A DNA stretch of 64,000 nucleotides from Caulobacter ginsengisoli (GCF_030814835.1 NZ_JAUSVS010000001.1:687001-751000), one strand, 5' to 3'; shown: positions 1 through 10,675, counted from the first letter of the stretch. Numbers and translations: made by a program. Notes: a model not told the origin generated them from the sequence alone.

Positions 1-644
1 GCGCCGCGCGAGCCGCCGGCGTTGGCGGCTCCGGCCTGGCCGAGGTCGAGGGCCACGGCCACCCGGGCCTTGACCAGCGGGTCGGTGTCGCTGGCGTCCA
101 GGCTGACAATGGCCGCCTGGCCGGCGAACAGGCGCGGATCGCCCTTGCCGCCGCCACCGCCGCCTTGCAGCAGACCGGCGTCGGCGCTGCCGCCTTCTTC
201 CTGGTCTTCGCCATCGCCGCCACCGGTGAGGGTAGGAGTGACCACCACGCGGGTGACGCCGCCCTGGCGGGCCAGCGGGATCAGGGCCGAGGCGGGGTTG
301 ATGCCGTAGCTGATGTCGAACCCGGCGCTGAGCTGGGTTCCGGACCCGTCGTCGCGGGTTTCCTTGATCAGGTCGACCTCGGTCACCGTCAGGTTGGTCG
401 AGGGCGAGATCAGGCCAGGCGTCACCACCCCGCCCTGGGCGTCGACGATGCGGGCGCCTTCGGGAACCTTCACGTCGGCGCCGACCGCGGCGATGCGGCC
501 GTCCTTGATCACCAGCGTGCCGGACGGGATCGAGCCCGCCTTGCCCACGGTCTCGATACGGGCGTTGACGATGGCTACCGTCTCGGCGGCGGCGGGGCCG
601 GCGATCAGCAGGGCCGCCGCGGCTGCGAAGAGGAACTTTCTCAT
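1..644 (-). CDS. Amidohydrolase-fold protein, periplasmic, metal motif lost (partial)
   Basis: The gene runs off the left edge, leaving about 214 N-terminal residues. It starts with a clear Sec signal peptide (MRKFLFAAAAALLIAGPAAA). The next stretch is the composite beta domain of imidazolonepropionase-type amidohydrolases (an INARIETVG-like strand, then VIKDGRIAAVG). Where the family normally has TPGLIDxHxH, this protein reads TPGLISPSTN, so the first zinc-binding HxH is absent. A glycine-rich acidic insert follows. The start overlaps the stop of the upstream gene as ATGA, so the two are translationally coupled. It may be a non-catalytic or altered partner of that enzyme. Fold assignment is firm; function is unknown. 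Confidence 0.75.
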   Translation of the reverse strand, partial: MRKFLFAAAAALLIAGPAAAETVAIVNARIETVGKAGSIPSGTLVIKDGRIAAVGADVKVPEGARIVDAQGGVVTPGLISPSTNLTVTEVDLIKETRDDGSGTQLSAGFDISYGINPASALIPLARQGGVTRVVVTPTLTGGGDGEDQEEGGSADAGLLQGGGGGGKGDPRLFAGQAAIVSLDASDTDPLVKARVAVALDLGQAGAANAGGSRG

Positions 645-2104
645 GGGATGAAGGCCCCTTCGCTGGGCTGGCCGAGCTCGAAATCGGACTTGGGCTGGAA
701 GCGCTTGTCTTTGCGGTCGAAGGCCAGGCCGCCGTCGATATAGACCTGATCGGCCACGGCATAGATGCTGAACGGATCGGCGCTCCAGATCACCACGTCG
801 GCGCGCTTGCCGACCGTGAGGCTGCCAGTCTGGTCGGCGATGCCCATGGCCTTGGCCGGGTTGAGGGTGATCCAGGCGATGGCGTCGGCGTCCTTGATGT
901 CCAGCCCGATGCGCCGCCCGGCGGCCATGGCGATGCCGGCCTCCTGGTTGAGGTGCTGGGTGATGATCGGATCGTCCGAGTGGATGACCACGCAGGCCCC
1001 CGACTTCCAGGTCAGGGCGGCGTTGGCCTCGATGCCGTCATAGGACTCCATCTTGAAGCCCGCCCAGTCGGCCCAGGTGGCGATGCAGATGTCGTTCTCC
1101 TTGAGGAGATCGCCGATCTTGTAGGCCTCCGAGGCGTGGTGGAACATCGAGATGTGGAAGCCGAACTCCTTCGAAATGTCGATCATCGTCGCCATCTCGT
1201 CGGCCCGGTAGCAGTGGTTCTGGATCAGGATCTTGCCGCGCAGCACGTCGGCCAGGGTGTCCAGGCCCAGGTCGCGCTTGGGGGCGTCGGCCTTGTCGCC
1301 CTTGGCGACCTTGGCGCGGTAGTCGTCCCATTTGCGGCGGTAGTCGGCGGCGTCGATCCAGGCTTTCTTGTAGCCGTAGACATTGCCCATCGCCGTGGAG
1401 GGGCCCCGGCCGCGGCTGCCATAGACCCGCTTGGGGTTCTCGCCGCAGGCCATCTTCACGCCATAGGGCGCGCCGGGGAACTTCATCCCCTGCATGGTGA
1501 TCGAGGGCACGTTGCGCAGGGTGACCGAGCGGCCGCCGATCAGGTTGCCTGACCCGGGGAGGATCTGCAGGGTCGTGACCCCGCCGGCCCGGGCGCGGTC
1601 GAAGCCGGGATCGGCCGGCCAGACCGAGTTCTCGGCCCAGACGTAGGGGGTGGTCGGGTCGGTCAGCTCATTGCCGTCCGAGCGTGAGCTGACCGAGGGC
1701 GAGGGATAGACGCCCAGGTGGCTGTGGGCGTCGATGACGCCCGGCGTCACCCAGCGGCCCTTGGCGTCGATGATCTGGACGCCGGCGGGGAGGGGGGTGT
1801 CGGGGCCGCCGACCGCGGCGACCTTGCCGTCGACCAGCACCACGACGCCGTTGTCGATCTGCTTGCCGTCGCCCGTCAGCACCGTGCCGCCGACAATGGC
1901 CGTCGGCCGCGAGGGCAGGGGCTTGTAGGTGGACGGAAAGCCGCTGGCGGTGTCCGGATCCAGCCCCGTGGGCAGCGGCTTGTTGTCGGCCGGCTTGCTG
2001 GGGGTGGAGTCAGCAGTTTTGGTCGTGGTGGGGGTGGTCGCGCAGCCGATCAGCAGGCTGGCGGTTACCCCGGCGGCGAGCGCCGCCCAAAGTCTGGATT
2101 TCAT
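641..2104 (-). CDS. Amidohydrolase family lipoprotein (imidazolonepropionase-like)
   Basis: A 487-residue predicted metal-dependent hydrolase of the amidohydrolase superfamily (COG1228 type), exported and lipid-anchored. The N-terminus ends in a lipobox (SLLIGC) at about residue 20. Metal and catalytic motifs are visible in order: the HSH of VIDAHSHLG, QNHCYRADE, SMFHHASEA and VIHSDDP. I chose the ATG at 2104 because it places the signal peptide directly at the N-terminus; an ATG four codons upstream adds MGWA. The substrate cannot be read from sequence; the family includes dipeptidases and cyclic-amide hydrolases. It is coupled by ATGA to the following amidohydrolase-fold gene, which lacks the HSH motif. 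Confidence 0.88.
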   Translation of the reverse strand: MKSRLWAALAAGVTASLLIGCATTPTTTKTADSTPSKPADNKPLPTGLDPDTASGFPSTYKPLPSRPTAIVGGTVLTGDGKQIDNGVVVLVDGKVAAVGGPDTPLPAGVQIIDAKGRWVTPGVIDAHSHLGVYPSPSVSSRSDGNELTDPTTPYVWAENSVWPADPGFDRARAGGVTTLQILPGSGNLIGGRSVTLRNVPSITMQGMKFPGAPYGVKMACGENPKRVYGSRGRGPSTAMGNVYGYKKAWIDAADYRRKWDDYRAKVAKGDKADAPKRDLGLDTLADVLRGKILIQNHCYRADEMATMIDISKEFGFHISMFHHASEAYKIGDLLKENDICIATWADWAGFKMESYDGIEANAALTWKSGACVVIHSDDPIITQHLNQEAGIAMAAGRRIGLDIKDADAIAWITLNPAKAMGIADQTGSLTVGKRADVVIWSADPFSIYAVADQVYIDGGLAFDRKDKRFQPKSDFELGQPSEGAFIP

Positions 2105-2167
2105 GGCCCATCCCAACTCAACAGGCGCGCAACCTGACCCGCCAGCGCGGACGGATCAAGGGCCGAC

Positions 2168-2207
2168 TTGACAGTCCGGCTTCGCACGTTATCTTGCAAT
2201 ACAAGAT
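2168..2207 (+). promoter_or_regulatory. Promoter and palindromic operator of the padR operon
   Basis: TTGACA at 2168-2173 is followed, after 16 bp, by TATCTT at 2190-2195. Overlapping this -10 is a perfect inverted repeat, ATCTTG-N5-CAAGAT (2191-2207), whose right arm includes the first two bases of the padR ATG. PadR regulators that sit beside a membrane partner commonly bind ATCTTG-type palindromes, so autorepression is a natural inference. A start point near 2202 would make the message leaderless or nearly so. Confidence 0.65.
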
Positions 2208-2583
2208 GACAGACAAAACAAGCCCAGACGCCGGCCTCGCCGCCGGGCCGGAAGGCCGCAAGGCCCAGCTCCTCAAGGGGTTGGCCGAGCTGGCCCTGCT
2301 CAGCCTGCTGAAGGACCGGGCCCATTACGGGCTGGAGATTCTCGACCGGTTGCGCGCCGAGGCGGGTCTCGATCTGGCCGAGGGGACCATCTACCCGCTG
2401 CTGCATCGCCTGGAGCGGGGCGGCCTGGTGGCGGCGGAATGGCGGATGGAGTCCGAGGGGGCCCGGCCCCGCAAATACTATCAGCTGACCGACGCCGGAC
2501 GGGCGGAACTGGTCAGCCAATCGGCCGAGTGGCGGCGCATCGCGACCAGCCTGACGGCCTTCCTGGACAGGAGTGGCGCATGA
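2206..2583 (+). CDS. PadR-family transcriptional regulator
   Basis: A 125-residue winged-helix regulator of the short PadR class. Characteristic segments are LLKGLAELALLSLLKDRAHY, the GTIYPLLHRLERGGLV recognition region and the RPRKYYQLTDAGR wing. The ATG at 2206 is preferred over an in-frame TTG at 2194. The gene overlaps the next one as ATGA, a standard arrangement for PadR and a HAAS/DUF1700-type membrane protein. It probably represses its own operon through the palindrome over its start codon. The inducing signal is unknown. Confidence 0.92.
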   Translation: MTDKTSPDAGLAAGPEGRKAQLLKGLAELALLSLLKDRAHYGLEILDRLRAEAGLDLAEGTIYPLLHRLERGGLVAAEWRMESEGARPRKYYQLTDAGRAELVSQSAEWRRIATSLTAFLDRSGA

Positions 2584-3146
2584 CCATTCAGTATGACGAA
2601 GACCTGGTGGCCGGCTGGCTGCGCCGTTTCAAATGGGCCCTCAAGCGCATGCCCTCGCCCGAGCGCGAGGACATTGTCGCCGAGACCCGCGCGCACCTGC
2701 ATGAGCGCATGGCCGGCGGCCTGACCGCCGTCCAGGCCCTGGCCAATTTCGGCGCGCCCGAAGCCTATGCCGGCAAGTTCCTGGACGAGATGTATCTGTC
2801 GGCGGCGGCGGGCTCCCAAAGTTGGAGCGACAACCTGCGGGCCGTGGCGCGGTTCGCCACCCGCAGCGGCGTCGCCTTCGTGGCCATCTTTGTCGTGCTG
2901 ATGGTCGGCAGCCTGGGCCTGGGCTTCCTGATCGCCGGGGTGTGGAAGATCTTCGACCCCGCCCATGTCGGGATGTGGGTCGGCCCCAGGGACTTCGCGC
3001 TGGGCGTGGTCGACCATCCCGAGGCCTCCCGCGAACTGCTCGGGAACTGGATGTATCCGCTCTGCGCCGCGGCCGTCGCCTTGGCCTGGTTCATCTGCCG
3101 GGGCGTGCTGCTCTGGGCCGTGCGGATCCTCGCGCCCAAGGCCTGA
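2580..3146 (+). CDS. HAAS-domain-like membrane protein, partner of PadR
   Basis: 188 residues. The N-terminal 70 residues form a soluble helical domain typical of PadR-associated HAAS/DUF1700 proteins (ALKRMPSPEREDIVAETRAHL, then ALANFGAPEAYAG). Two predicted membrane segments follow, one around GVAFVAIFVVLMVGSLGLG and one around LCAAAVALAWFICRGVLLWA. The start is set by the ATGA overlap with padR; a longer frame beginning inside padR is not credible. Proteins of this type are thought to act with the PadR regulator in membrane stress sensing, but the exact role is not known. Confidence 0.8.
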   Translation: MTIQYDEDLVAGWLRRFKWALKRMPSPEREDIVAETRAHLHERMAGGLTAVQALANFGAPEAYAGKFLDEMYLSAAAGSQSWSDNLRAVARFATRSGVAFVAIFVVLMVGSLGLGFLIAGVWKIFDPAHVGMWVGPRDFALGVVDHPEASRELLGNWMYPLCAAAVALAWFICRGVLLWAVRILAPKA

Positions 3147-3206
3147 GCCGGGTGGCGGAACCGGACGCGGGGGCGCATGGTTACCGCCTCTGACACGGAG
3201 GACGCC

Positions 3207-3560
3207 ATGACCGGTTGGATGAAGGCCTTTGCATCGGCGGCCCTGTGCGTGGCCCTGCTGGGCGCCTGCCAGACGGACGCTGGCGGAAGCGCCCCGCCCG
3301 GCCGCGACAACCGCAGCGAGGGCCAGATGTGCGGCGGCATCGCCGGCTTCCAGTGCGCCACGGGTCTCTACTGCGAGATGAAATCCACGGAGTGCCGGGT
3401 GATCGCCGACGCGGCGGGGGTCTGCAAGAAGCCCACCCGGATCTGCCCGATGATCTACAAGCCGGTCTGCGGTTGCGACGGCAAGACCTACGGCAACGCC
3501 TGCCAGGCCGGCGCGGCGGGGGCGAGCGTCGCCAGCGAGGGCGCCTGCAAGGCCGACTGA
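3207..3560 (+). CDS. Kazal-type protease-inhibitor domain lipoprotein
   Basis: 117 residues. The N-terminus is a lipoprotein signal ending in LLGAC. The C-terminal half carries a Kazal-like domain: [20 protein letters not shown] followed by a final Cys close to the C-terminus. A further Cys-rich segment lies between. The start ATG has a good Shine-Dalgarno (GGAGGA at 3196-3201). Bacterial Kazal-domain lipoproteins are assumed to inhibit serine proteases at the cell surface, but no target can be inferred here. Confidence 0.85.
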   Translation: MTGWMKAFASAALCVALLGACQTDAGGSAPPGRDNRSEGQMCGGIAGFQCATGLYCEMKSTECRVIADAAGVCKKPTRICPMIYKPVCGCDGKTYGNACQAGAAGASVASEGACKAD

Positions 3561-3598
3561 CCGCTTTCCACGCCCAGATTGGGTTGGGATAAGGGGCG

Positions 3599-4474
3599 AT
3601 GGGCGAGGGCAGGGACCAGAGTGGGCTGGGCGGCGCGCGGATTTCCGTGATCCGGGGCCATCCGCGCCTGGACGAGGCCATCCGCCATGCCGCCCGCGGC
3701 GCGCTCGACCTGGCCCGCGAGCCGGGCGGGCTGGGCCGGCTCTATCGCGACAACGGCTCGCACATGATCATGGTCATCGCCCTGGCAGAGCATTTCACCA
3801 AGCCCGGGCTGACCGCCATGCGCTTCAAGGCGCTTTGCCACGAGGCGGGGCTGGGCAGCCCCGGCCGGGCCGGCGCCCTGGCCGCCCAGCTGCTCGATCG
3901 CGGCGGCCTGGTCGAGGTCCGGTCCAGCCGCGACCGCCGGGAACACCGCCTCAGGCCCACCCCCGAACTGCTGGCCTTCATCCAGGCCCGCATCCGGGTC
4001 GATGTCGAGGCCGCGGCCCTGGTGCAACCGGGTGTCGCCGAGGCCCTGGCCCGCTTCGACGAGCCCGCCTTCCATCCGACCTACTACGCCGCCGTCGCCC
4101 GCACGATGCGCCAGCATGGCCGGCGGCTGGGGGTGCTCGAGCCCGAGCTGGCCCTGTTCTTCGACCGCACGGCCGGCACGCTGGTGCTGCTCGACCTGCT
4201 GGTTTCGGTCCCCGAATGGCCGCCGGGCGTCGTCGCGCCAGTCTCGGTGTCGGACTGGTCGGGGCGGCTGGGCGTCTCGCGCAGCCACCTGCTCAAGCTG
4301 CTGCGCGACGCCGACGGAGCCGGGCTGATCGCCTGGCGTTCCGCCGAACATGAGGCGGTGCTCTCCGGCCGCCTGATCGAGGCGGTGCGCGACTTCTTCG
4401 CCTTCTTCCTGTTCGGGATCGCCTTCGTGCTGTTCGACGCGCTGCGCGACCAGCCCCGGCCGGCTGGGACCTAG
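3599..4474 (+). CDS. Winged-helix (MarR-like) regulator, two HTH regions
   Basis: 291 residues, no signal peptide. Two helix-turn-helix-like regions can be seen. One spans about residues 75-125 (TAMRFKALCHEAGLGSP through a wing with RREHRLRPTPEL); the other is around residues 215-250 (SVSDWSGRLGVSRSHLLKLL). The C-terminal 35 residues are hydrophobic (FFAFFLFGIAFVLFDAL) and may bury a dimer or ligand surface. It resembles alphaproteobacterial proteins annotated as MarR-family or generic transcriptional regulators. Target and ligand are unknown. Confidence 0.7.
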   Translation: MGEGRDQSGLGGARISVIRGHPRLDEAIRHAARGALDLAREPGGLGRLYRDNGSHMIMVIALAEHFTKPGLTAMRFKALCHEAGLGSPGRAGALAAQLLDRGGLVEVRSSRDRREHRLRPTPELLAFIQARIRVDVEAAALVQPGVAEALARFDEPAFHPTYYAAVARTMRQHGRRLGVLEPELALFFDRTAGTLVLLDLLVSVPEWPPGVVAPVSVSDWSGRLGVSRSHLLKLLRDADGAGLIAWRSAEHEAVLSGRLIEAVRDFFAFFLFGIAFVLFDALRDQPRPAGT

Positions 4475-4490
4475 GCGGCCAGATTTTTTA
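4457..4490 (+). terminator. Probable Rho-independent terminator
   Basis: A GGCCG / CGGCC stem (4458-4462 with 4476-4480) spans the stop codon of the regulator and is followed by a run of six T at 4484-4489. The stem is short, so strength is uncertain. Confidence 0.45.
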
Positions 4491-4595
4491 GACTCGCCAT
4501 TTCCCGATTCCCGCCGCGCGGTCGGCTAGACCTGCCACCCAAAATGGGTGGGGCGGCGTCGGTTCCGGCGGCGCCCGAAGCGGGCGGGGATTGCG

Positions 4596-7500
4596 ATGAG
4601 CGCGCCGGAACTGGGGTCGGTCAACGACGCGACCTTTGGCGAACACCAGGCCAACAGCGGCCAGCTGCTGGACCCTGACGTCATCCTGACCGACGCCGAG
4701 GGCGACTTCGACGGCGGCAGCCTGACGGTCAGCGGCCTGCTGGCCGAGGACCGGGTGTCGGTCCGCAACCAGGGCTCGGGCGCCGGCCAGATCGGCTACG
4801 ACAGCCTGACCGGCGAGATCACCTACGGCGGCCTGGTGATCGGCCATGCCACCGGGGGCAAGGGCGGCGACTTCACCGTGACCTTCGACGCCGGCGCCAC
4901 TACCCAGGCGGTCGAGGCCCTGATCGAGAACCTGGTCTACGCCAACATCTCCCACACGCCGACAGCCCAGCGGACCCTGGTCGTCACCGTCACCGACGCC
5001 GCGGGCGAGAGCACGGCGGCCGGGGCGGGCTTCAGCCCGGTCAGCGGCGGGGCCAGCCCCTTCGCCGGCTTCAGCTTCGATTTCGGCAGCGCGCCGGCCC
5101 TGGCCGATCTGGACGCCGACGGCGACCTGGACACGGTGGTCATCGACGCCAATGGGGTTGGCCACTATCTGCAGAATATCGGAACCCCCGAGGCCCCGGT
5201 TTTCGTGGCGGGGGCCGTGGCGCTCCCTGTCGTCGCCTCGATCGATCCGCCGACGGTCAGCCTGGCCGATCTGGATGGCGACGGCGATTTCGACCTCGTG
5301 ATCCGGGAGGGCTATTTCGACAGCGAAGACAACATCCAGCAGCGCCTCCGCTATTTCGAGAATACCGGGACCGCCCAGGCCGCGGCCTTCACCGAGCGGA
5401 CCGGCGCGGCCAATCCGGTCGCGGGCCTTGTCGCCTATCTCACGCCGGTGTTCGCGGATCTGGATGGAGACGGGGACCTGGACGCCTTCGTCGTCGACTA
5501 CGGCGACTTCAACAACGGGACCCTCCGCTATTTCGAGAATACCGGCACGGCCCAGGCCCCGGCCTTCGTGGAGAACGCCGCCGCCAATCCCCTGGCCGGG
5601 GTGACGCCGGAACGGGAGGCGCGCCTCGCCTTCATCGACGCCGACCACGATGGCGATCTCGACCTGGTCGGCGGCGGGCTGTTCGGTCAGCTGAGCTTTT
5701 TCGAAAACACCGGGGCGGGGTTTGTGCAGCGGAGCGGCGCGGCCAACCCCTTCGGCGCCTACGACTTCGGCTACTTCGCTGCGCCAGCGGCCGGCGACCT
5801 GAACGGCGACGGGGTCCAGGATCTGGTGATCGGCGCCGACACCGGCCTGTTGACCTGGCTGGCCAGCGGCCGGCCGCAGGGCGCGGTGCTGGTCACCGTC
5901 AACGCCGAGGCCAACACCGCGCCAAGCTTGGCGGGGACCGAGACCGCCGCCTTCCTGGAGAACGGGGTCAACGCCGGCGCCCAGGGCCTGGAGATCGGTC
6001 TGGTCCTGGCCGACGCCGACGGCAATTTCGATGGCGGCCAGCTGCGGGTCGGCAACCTGTTGGCAGAGGATGTCGTCACCCTGCTGGCCGGCGGCGCCGT
6101 CGGCTTCGACGCGGGCACGGGGGCGGTCAGCGTCGGGGGCGTGCTGGTCGGCCAGGCGTCCGGCGGGCAGGGCGCGACCTTCGTGGTCACCTTCAACGCC
6201 GAGGCGACCACCGCCGCCGTCCAGGCGGTGATCGCCAGCCTGGCCTACGCCAACAGCTCTGACACGCCGACAGCGGACCGCACCCTGCTGGTCGACGTGG
6301 TCGATTCCGACGGCCTTCACAGCGGGGCCTTCGTCCTGGCCAATCTGGGCCAGACCGCGGGGGCCGCCGTCAACCAGCTGGCCAAGCCGGCCCTGGTCGA
6401 CCTGGACGGCGACGGCGATCTCGACCTGGCAGTCGGCAGCTTCTCGGCGGGCCTGCGCTATTTCGAGAATACCGGATCGGCCGCCGGATCGGTGTTCACG
6501 GCCCGCATCGGCGGCGCCAATCCGTTCGACGCCATCACCGGACAGTCGCTGACCCCGACGCTGGGGGACCTCGACGGGGACGGCGACGCCGACCTGCTGC
6601 TGGGACAATCGGACGGCGCGGTGCGCTGGTTCGACAACACCGGCTCGGCGGCCAGCCCGGTCTTCGTCGAGCGGACCGGCCTGGCCAATCCGCTGGCCGC
6701 GCTGGACGTTGGCTCCAATTCGGCGCCGGCCCTGGTCGACCTGGACGGCGACGGCGATCTCGACCTGGTCGCCGGTCTGGGCGACACCCATGGCGTGCTC
6801 TCCTACCTGGAGAACACCGGCGGCCCGGCCACGCCGCTGTTCGTGCAGCGCACGGGCGCGCAGAACCCCTTCTCGGCTCTGGATATCGGCGACTACTCGA
6901 CGCCGGCCTTCGCCGACCTGGACGGCGACGGCGACCTGGACATGGTCGCGGGCCAGTCAGGCGGCGCGGTGCGCTACTATCAGAACACGGGCTCGGCCGC
7001 CCATCCGATCTTCGCCTCGATCAGCGCGCCGGCGGGCTGGGCCTTTGGGGCGCCCGGCGGGGCGGCAGCCTTCGGCGACCTGGACGGGGACGGCGACTCC
7101 GATTTCCTGCTGGGCGACCTGAACGGCGTGCTGGTCCAGTATCGCAACAACTCGCCGGTCGCCCGCCTGGTGGTGACCGTCACCGCCGAGCAGGACCTCG
7201 CCCAGGCGCGCGACGACGCCGTCGGCGTGGCCGAGAACGGCGTCCTGACCGGGCAGGTCTTCGCTGACAATGCCCATGGCGCCGACAGCGATCCCGATGG
7301 CGGCGTCTTCCAGGTGACGGCGGTGAACGGCCAGCCGGCCGCGGTGGGCGTCCCGGTTGTCCTGGCCTCAGGCGCGCTGCTCACCCTGAACGCCGACGGA
7401 ACCTTCAGCTACGATCCCAACGGCGCCTTCAACGCCCTGGTCCCCACCGGCCATGGCGCCGCGAACACCAGCGCCGTCGACAGCTTCAGCTATGCGGTCA

Positions 7501-8810
7501 CCGGCGGCGACACGGCCACGGTCAGGGTCACGGTCACCGGCGTGGCCTCGCCCGGCGACGTGTTCACCGGCTCGGCCCTGGCCGATGTGATCACCGGCGG
7601 CGGGACCAGCGACGTTCTCGAAGGTGGGCTCGGGGCCGACGCTATGACCGGCGGAGCGGGCGACGACACCTACTATGTCGACGACGCCGGCGACACGACG
7701 GTGGAGACCGGCGGCCAGGGCAATGACGTGGTCCATGCCGCGATCAGCTGGACCCTCAGCGCCAATACCGAGACCCTGATCCTCGACGGGCCTGGCGACA
7801 TCAACGGGACGGGCAACGCCGCCGCCAACCTGATGATCGGCAATGGCGGCGCCAACAGCCTGGACGGCGGCGACGGCGACGACCTGATCAAGGCTGGCGC
7901 CGGGATCGACATGGTGCTGGGCGGCGCCGGGGTCGACCAGATCCTGGGCCAGGACGGCGATGACAGCCTGGACGGCGGCGATGGCGCCGACCGCCTGGAC
8001 GGCGGCGCCGGCGATGACAGCCTCCTGGGCGGCGCCGGCAACGACATCCTCGACGGCGCCGCGGGCGTCGACAGCCTGGACGGCGGTGTCGGCGCCGATC
8101 AGCTGAACGGCGGGGCGGACAACGACAGCCTGAACGGCGGCGACGGCAACGACGTGCTGACCGGCGGGCTGGGCGCCGATGCGATGACCGGCGGTCTGGG
8201 CGACGACAGCTTCTATGTCGACGACGCCGGCGACGTCACGACCGAAGCCAGCGGGCAGGGGACCGACACCGTCCGGACCACGGTCACCCTCGGCCTGGCC
8301 GCCAATATCGAGAACCTGGTGCTGGAGGGTTCGGGCGATATCGGCGGGACCGGCAACGGCCTGGCCAACGCCATGACCGGCAATGGCGGCGACAACAGCC
8401 TGGACGGCGGGGCCGGCGACGACGTCCTCAAGGGCCTGAACGGCGCCGACACCCTGATCGGCGGAACCGGGGCGGACATCCTGGTGGGCGGGGCGGGGGC
8501 GGACAGCTTCGTGGTCACCCAGGCCTCGATCCATACCAGCGGCGCGGTCGAGGTCGACACGGTCAACGACCTGGTCGCCGGCCAGGGCGACCGGCTGGAC
8601 CTGTCGGCCATCGACGCCGACAGCCTGACCGCGGGCGACCAGGCCTTCCATCTTGTGTCGGGCTTTACCCGCCACGCCGCCGAAATGACCCTGACCTTCG
8701 CGGCCGGGAGCACGGTGCTGGCGCTCGACGTCGACGGGGACGGGCGGGCCGACTATCGCATGATCATCGCCGGCAACGTCACCGGCGACAGCGGCGGCTG
8801 GCTGCTCTAG
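4596..8810 (+). CDS. Large secreted RTX calcium-binding protein with FG-GAP/VCBS repeats
   Basis: 1,404 residues from the ATG at 4596, which has a GGGG Shine-Dalgarno; an ATG 16 codons upstream would add an arginine-rich tail. There is no Sec signal. Residues about 160-860 hold at least nine FG-GAP/VCBS-type blades, each with DLDGDGDLD-like calcium loops and a YFENTG-like strand, interrupted by two [11 protein letters not shown]-type modules. Then comes a cadherin-like segment (about 880-990), followed by many RTX nonapeptides (GGxGxDxLx) from about 1000 to 1300. The final 100 residues form a type I secretion C-terminus. It is expected to leave the cell by a type I system, none of which is encoded nearby. 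Its stop overlaps the feoB stop by 4 bp. Confidence 0.88.
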   Translation: MSAPELGSVNDATFGEHQANSGQLLDPDVILTDAEGDFDGGSLTVSGLLAEDRVSVRNQGSGAGQIGYDSLTGEITYGGLVIGHATGGKGGDFTVTFDAGATTQAVEALIENLVYANISHTPTAQRTLVVTVTDAAGESTAAGAGFSPVSGGASPFAGFSFDFGSAPALADLDADGDLDTVVIDANGVGHYLQNIGTPEAPVFVAGAVALPVVASIDPPTVSLADLDGDGDFDLVIREGYFDSEDNIQQRLRYFENTGTAQAAAFTERTGAANPVAGLVAYLTPVFADLDGDGDLDAFVVDYGDFNNGTLRYFENTGTAQAPAFVENAAANPLAGVTPEREARLAFIDADHDGDLDLVGGGLFGQLSFFENTGAGFVQRSGAANPFGAYDFGYFAAPAAGDLNGDGVQDLVIGADTGLLTWLASGRPQGAVLVTVNAEANTAPSLAGTETAAFLENGVNAGAQGLEIGLVLADADGNFDGGQLRVGNLLAEDVVTLLAGGAVGFDAGTGAVSVGGVLVGQASGGQGATFVVTFNAEATTAAVQAVIASLAYANSSDTPTADRTLLVDVVDSDGLHSGAFVLANLGQTAGAAVNQLAKPALVDLDGDGDLDLAVGSFSAGLRYFENTGSAAGSVFTARIGGANPFDAITGQSLTPTLGDLDGDGDADLLLGQSDGAVRWFDNTGSAASPVFVERTGLANPLAALDVGSNSAPALVDLDGDGDLDLVAGLGDTHGVLSYLENTGGPATPLFVQRTGAQNPFSALDIGDYSTPAFADLDGDGDLDMVAGQSGGAVRYYQNTGSAAHPIFASISAPAGWAFGAPGGAAAFGDLDGDGDSDFLLGDLNGVLVQYRNNSPVARLVVTVTAEQDLAQARDDAVGVAENGVLTGQVFADNAHGADSDPDGGVFQVTAVNGQPAAVGVPVVLASGALLTLNADGTFSYDPNGAFNALVPTGHGAANTSAVDSFSYAVTGGDTATVRVTVTGVASPGDVFTGSALADVITGGGTSDVLEGGLGADAMTGGAGDDTYYVDDAGDTTVETGGQGNDVVHAAISWTLSANTETLILDGPGDINGTGNAAANLMIGNGGANSLDGGDGDDLIKAGAGIDMVLGGAGVDQILGQDGDDSLDGGDGADRLDGGAGDDSLLGGAGNDILDGAAGVDSLDGGVGADQLNGGADNDSLNGGDGNDVLTGGLGADAMTGGLGDDSFYVDDAGDVTTEASGQGTDTVRTTVTLGLAANIENLVLEGSGDIGGTGNGLANAMTGNGGDNSLDGGAGDDVLKGLNGADTLIGGTGADILVGGAGADSFVVTQASIHTSGAVEVDTVNDLVAGQGDRLDLSAIDADSLTAGDQAFHLVSGFTRHAAEMTLTFAAGSTVLALDVDGDGRADYRMIIAGNVTGDSGGWLL

Positions 8811-10675
8811 CCGCCCAAGGCGTGGGCGACCTGGTAGGTGACGAAGGCGGCCAGATAGGCCAGGGCGACCATGTAGCCGAACATGATGGCCGGCCATTTC
8901 CAGCTGTTGGTCTCGCGCTTGACCACGCCCAGGGTCGCCGCGCACTGCGGGGCGAAGATGTACCAGGCCAGGAAGGCCAGGCCCGAGGCCAGGCTCCACT
9001 GGTGGGCCAGGGTGGCGCTGAGCGCGCCGGGATCGGCCTCGCCGCCCACGGCATAGACCGTGCCCAGGGCGGCCACGGCGACTTCGCGGGCCGCCATGCC
9101 GGGGATCAGGGCCACGGTCATCTGCCAGGAGAAGCCGATGGGCGCGAAGATCGGCTGGATGAAATGGCCGATCATGCCGGCGAAGCTGTAGTCGATGGCC
9201 GGCCCGGTGGCGCCGGCGGGCGGGTAGGGGAAGGTCGACAGGAACCAGACCAGCACCATCAGCGGCAGGATGATCCGCCCGGCCCGGTTCAGGAAGATGT
9301 TGGCCCGCTGCCAGAGATTGCGGGCGATGTTGGCCGGGTCCGGCGTCTTGTAGGCCGGCAGCTCCATCAGGAAGGGCTCGACCAGGCCGCGCCAGAAAAA
9401 GGTGCGGATGACAAAGGCGACCACCAGGGCCGAAACGATGCCGGCGGCGTAGAGGCCGAACATCACCAGGCCCGGCAGGTTGAACAGGCCCCAGACCTTC
9501 ACGTGCGGAATGAAGGCGCCGATGATCAGGGTGTAGACCGGGATGCGGGCCGAACAGGTCATCAGCGGGGCGACCAGGATGGTCGTCAGCCGGTCGCGCT
9601 TGTTGTCGATCACCCGCGTCGACATGATGCCGGGAATGGCGCAGGCGACGCTGGAGAGCAGGGGGATGAAGGCCCGGCCGTGCAGGCCCGCCCCGCCCAT
9701 GATCCGGTCCAGCAGGAAGGCCGCCCGGGCCATGTAGCCGGTGTCCTCCAGCATGATGATGAAGAAGAACAGGATCAGGATTTGCGGCAGGAAGACCAGC
9801 ACGCTGCCGACCCCGGAGATGATGCCGTTGGTCAAGAGGTCGGTGAGCAGGCCCGGCGGCAGGATCTGGCCGACCGTCGTGGCCAGCCAGGCAAAGCCGG
9901 CGTCGATCAGGTCGGCGACGGGCGTGGCCCAGGTGAACACCGCCTGGAACATCACGAACATGATGGCCGTCAGGATGACCAGGCCCCAGACCGGATGCAG
10001 CAGCACGCTGTCGATCTTCGCCGTCCAGGTGTCCGGCCGCTCGGGGGGCAGGACATGGGCCTTCATGATCCGCTGGGCCTCGCGATGGGCGCTGCGGATC
10101 TCGCCGGCGTCGGGCTCGCGCCAGGTCTGCGGGCCGTTCAGGACGCCGGAACGGGCCAGCTCGTCGACCTTGGCGACCAGCTCTTCGATGCCGCGCTTGC
10201 GGGTGGCGACGGTGGTGACGATGGGGGCGCCGATCTCGCGCGACAGGCCCTCGATGTCGATGCGCAGGCCCTGGCGCTGGGCGATGTCGAACATGTTGAG
10301 CGCCAGCACCAGCGGCCGACCGACCTGTTTCAGCTCCAGGATCAGCCGCAGCACCAGGCGCAGGTTGGTGGCGTCGGCCACGCAGACCACCACGTCCGGC
10401 GGGGTCTCGCCCGCCAGCCGGCCCAGGACCGCGTCGCGGGTGACCATCTCGTCGGGGCTGCGGGCGCGCAGGGAATAGGTGCCGGGCAGGTCCAGCACCG
10501 AGATGGTGCGGCCCTCCGGGGTGGTCAGATGGCCTTCCTTCCGCTCGACGGTGACGCCGGCATAGTTGGCCACCTTCTGGCGGCTGCCGGTCAGGGCGTT
10601 GAACAGGGCCGTCTTGCCCGAGTTTGGATTGCCGACCAGCGCGACCCGCGTGGCGGCGGCAAAAGCGGTGCTCAT
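8807..10675 (-). CDS. feoB: Ferrous iron transporter FeoB
   Basis: 622 residues. The N-terminal G domain has G1 GNPNSGKT at 15-22, G3 DLPGTYS and G4 NMFD, and is followed by the helical GDI-like spacer. The membrane domain has the Gate motifs of FeoB, with cysteines in [10 protein letters not shown] and [10 protein letters not shown]. It takes up Fe2+ across the inner membrane. Length fits the shorter alphaproteobacterial form. It starts inside the feoA stop (ATGA overlap), and a Fur-like site lies upstream of feoA. Confidence 0.97.
   Translation of the reverse strand: MSTAFAAATRVALVGNPNSGKTALFNALTGSRQKVANYAGVTVERKEGHLTTPEGRTISVLDLPGTYSLRARSPDEMVTRDAVLGRLAGETPPDVVVCVADATNLRLVLRLILELKQVGRPLVLALNMFDIAQRQGLRIDIEGLSREIGAPIVTTVATRKRGIEELVAKVDELARSGVLNGPQTWREPDAGEIRSAHREAQRIMKAHVLPPERPDTWTAKIDSVLLHPVWGLVILTAIMFVMFQAVFTWATPVADLIDAGFAWLATTVGQILPPGLLTDLLTNGIISGVGSVLVFLPQILILFFFIIMLEDTGYMARAAFLLDRIMGGAGLHGRAFIPLLSSVACAIPGIMSTRVIDNKRDRLTTILVAPLMTCSARIPVYTLIIGAFIPHVKVWGLFNLPGLVMFGLYAAGIVSALVVAFVIRTFFWRGLVEPFLMELPAYKTPDPANIARNLWQRANIFLNRAGRIILPLMVLVWFLSTFPYPPAGATGPAIDYSFAGMIGHFIQPIFAPIGFSWQMTVALIPGMAAREVAVAALGTVYAVGGEADPGALSATLAHQWSLASGLAFLAWYIFAPQCAATLGVVKRETNSWKWPAIMFGYMVALAYLAAFVTYQVAHALGG

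Noticed and set aside
7600-8500. Regular repeats at the DNA level suggesting a CRISPR or tandem-repeat array
   Set aside because: They are coding RTX nonapeptide repeats with no constant repeat and spacer lengths. No CRISPR array or cas gene was seen in the window.
7368-8999. Long minus-strand open frame opposite the RTX repeats
   Set aside because: It is a mirror of the periodic G+C-rich repeat codons; the plus-strand protein is clearly real.
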